From Actinotalea subterranea (GTDB lineage Bacteria; Actinomycetota; Actinomycetes; Actinomycetales; Cellulomonadaceae): a DNA stretch of 64,000 bases. Positions 62,594 to 64,000 of this stretch are shown in pieces. How positions within the stretch are numbered: position 1 is the first letter of the stretch; every line of letters begins with the position of its first letter. Both the position numbers and the translations under genes were made by a program. The notes beneath the pieces are model-generated. The model ran no database searches, had not been told where the DNA came from, and saw only the letters and a list, made by a program, of their open reading frames with translations. The stretch covers positions 372,001 to 436,000 of the forward strand of contig NZ_VTTP01000002.1 of NCBI RefSeq assembly GCF_008364845.1. Direction: 5' to 3'.

Positions 62594-64000
62594 TCAGCAG
62601 TCGTAGTACATCTCGAACTCGTGCGGGTGCGGACGCAGGCGGATCGGGTCGATCTCGTTGGCGCGCTTGTACTCGACCCACGTCTCGATGAGGTCGGGCG
62701 TGAACACGCCGCCCTCGGTGAGGTAGTCGTGGTCGGCCTCGAGCGCGTCGAGGACCTCACCGAGCGAGCCGGGGACCTGCTGGATCGAGGCGTGCTCCTC
62801 GGGGGGCAGCTCGTACAGGTCCTTGTCGACCGGCTCCGGCGGCTCGATCTTGTTCTTGATGCCGTCGAGGCCCGCCATGAGCATGGCCGCGAACGCGAGG
62901 TAAGGGTTCGACGACGGGTCCGGCACCCGGAACTCGATGCGCTTGGCCTTCGGGTTGGAGCCCGTGACGGGGACCCGGATGCAGGCGGAGCGGTTGCGCG
63001 CCGAGTAGACGAGGTTGACCGGCGCCTCGAAGCCCGGGACCAGGCGGTGGTAGCTGTTCACCGTCGGGTTCGTGAAGGCGAGCAGCGAGGGCGCGTGCTT
63101 GAGCAGGCCACCGATGTACCAGCGAGCCATGTCGGACAGACCGCCGTAGCCCTTCTCGTCGTAGAAGAGCGGCGAGCCGTCCTTCCACAGCGACTGGTGC
63201 ACGTGCATGCCCGAGCCGTTGTCACCGAAGAGGGGCTTCGGCATGAACGTCGCGGTGCGGCCCGCGGCGTGCACCACGTTCTTCACGACGTACTTGAAGA
63301 GCATCACCTTGTCGGCGGACTTGGCGAGCGTGTCGAAGCGGTAGTTGATCTCCGCCTGGCCCGCGGTGCCGACCTCGTGGTGCGAGCGCTCGACCTGGAG
63401 GCCGAGCTTGTCGAGCTCGAGGCAGATCTGGTCGCGCAGGTCGGCGAAGTGGTCGACCGGCGGCACGGGGAAGTACCCGCCCTTGTACGGCGTCTTGTGA
63501 CCCAGGTTGCCGCCGTCCTCCTTGCGCCCGGTGTTCCACGCCGCCTCGATGGAGTCGATGTGGTAGTAGCTCTCGGACTGGCTCGTGTGGAACCGGATGT
63601 CGTCGAAGATGTAGAACTCGGCCTCGGGGGCGAAGAACGCGGTGTCCGCGATGCCCGTCGACTTGAGGTACGCCTCGGCCTTCGCGGCGATCTGGCGCGG
63701 GTCGCGGCTGTACGGCTCGTCCGTGTAGGGGTCGACGATCGACATGTTGACGTTGAGCGTCTTCTCCGTGCGGAACGGGTCGACGTACGCGGTCGAGATG
63801 TCGGCGAGGAGCTTCATGTCCGACTCGTGGATGGCCTGGAAGCCGCGGATCGAGGACCCGTCGAACATCTGGCCCTCGGTGAAGAACGTCGCGTCCACCG
63901 TGGAGGCGGGGACGTTGAAGTGCTGCATCACGCCAGGCAGGTCGCAGAACCGGACGTCGACGAACTTGACGCCCTCTTCCTTGATGAAGGCCATGACGTC
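62594..64000 (-). CDS. glnA: Glutamine synthetase type I, 5' end outside window
   Basis: 467 or more residues seen; the frame is open to the window edge, and the ATG at 63994 is internal (family members start several residues earlier). GS motifs: [60 protein letters not shown]. The adenylylation site LYELPPEEH is intact, so this is the GlnE-regulated GlnA1 that assimilates ammonia. It ends 44 nt from a shared terminator. Confidence 0.97.
   Translation of the reverse strand, partial: DVMAFIKEEGVKFVDVRFCDLPGVMQHFNVPASTVDATFFTEGQMFDGSSIRGFQAIHESDMKLLADISTAYVDPFRTEKTLNVNMSIVDPYTDEPYSRDPRQIAAKAEAYLKSTGIADTAFFAPEAEFYIFDDIRFHTSQSESYYHIDSIEAAWNTGRKEDGGNLGHKTPYKGGYFPVPPVDHFADLRDQICLELDKLGLQVERSHHEVGTAGQAEINYRFDTLAKSADKVMLFKYVVKNVVHAAGRTATFMPKPLFGDNGSGMHVHQSLWKDGSPLFYDEKGYGGLSDMARWYIGGLLKHAPSLLAFTNPTVNSYHRLVPGFEAPVNLVYSARNRSACIRVPVTGSNPKAKRIEFRVPDPSSNPYLAFAAMLMAGLDGIKNKIEPPEPVDKDLYELPPEEHASIQQVPGSLGEVLDALEADHDYLTEGGVFTPDLIETWVEYKRANEIDPIRLRPHPHEFEMYYDC

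Noticed and set aside
63992-63994. ATG at 63994 as the glnA start
   Set aside because: GlnA proteins begin several residues earlier and the frame is open to the window edge, so the true start lies outside.

Overview
This is a high-GC actinobacterial chromosome segment, most likely from Cellulomonas or a close relative in the Micrococcales. That placement is inferred from gene content and gene order, not from a marker-gene comparison. The supporting blocks are fasR-fabD-fabH-acpP-fabF next to a DUF3145 gene, aceE opposite DUF3052 and an AhpE-type peroxiredoxin, Nif3-DUF164-RNase H/phosphatase, map-ppgK, nadE-panB, glnA2-glnE, and a RamB-type regulator opposite aceA-aceB. GTG starts and 4-nt GTGA/ATGA overlaps are very common.

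Layout. 1-2.6 kb: ABC exporter (ATPase cut by the window edge, plus an FtsX-type permease), followed by a remnant of rtcB. 3.2-9.4 kb: PIG-V-like membrane glycosyltransferase, ramB, and the glyoxylate shunt pair aceA and aceB. 9.4-11.4 kb: two small proteins, def, DUF3145. 11.4-16.6 kb: type II fatty acid synthesis genes and fasR, with two matching palindromic boxes. 16.7-21.7 kb: aceE, DUF3052, peroxiredoxin, tRNA-Val(UAC). 21.7-28.3 kb: MOSC, Nif3, DUF164, RNase H-phosphatase, yaaA, RNase P RNA and a STAS protein. 28.4-38.8 kb: MBL hydrolase, ppgK, map, panB, nadE, glnA2 and glnE. 38.8-47.2 kb: an NHEJ locus (ku, ATP-dependent ligase, LigD-type polymerase, PHP protein). 47.3-61.5 kb: a LacI-controlled ABC sugar-uptake operon with unusual catabolic enzymes and a secreted esterase. 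61.6-64 kb: an immunity-like protein and glnA1 (its 5' end lies outside the window).

The most notable feature is at 39.48-42.97 kb. The LigD-type polymerase gene beside ku and the ligase is split in two by a 3.48-kb insertion flanked by a 13-bp direct repeat. The break lies inside the codons of the conserved L-D-W-S-Q-N motif. Removing the insertion with one repeat copy restores an uninterrupted 301-residue polymerase frame. The insertion carries a lower-GC reverse transcriptase gene, translationally coupled (ATGA) to a small protein with a PD-(D/E)XK-like signature, and a second complete LigD-type polymerase gene on the opposite strand. No recombinase is present. The RT and its partner look like a candidate two-gene anti-phage cassette of the defence-associated/unknown-group RT type. 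I could not match it to a named system.

A second point of interest is the 47-61 kb operon. It combines a sugar ABC importer, two ADP-ribosylglycohydrolase-family enzymes, a ribokinase, a glycosidase-like/FGE-like fusion, a class III CoA-transferase and a CitE-type lyase. The combination suggests uptake and dismantling of a ribosylated or glycosylated acid. This is inference.
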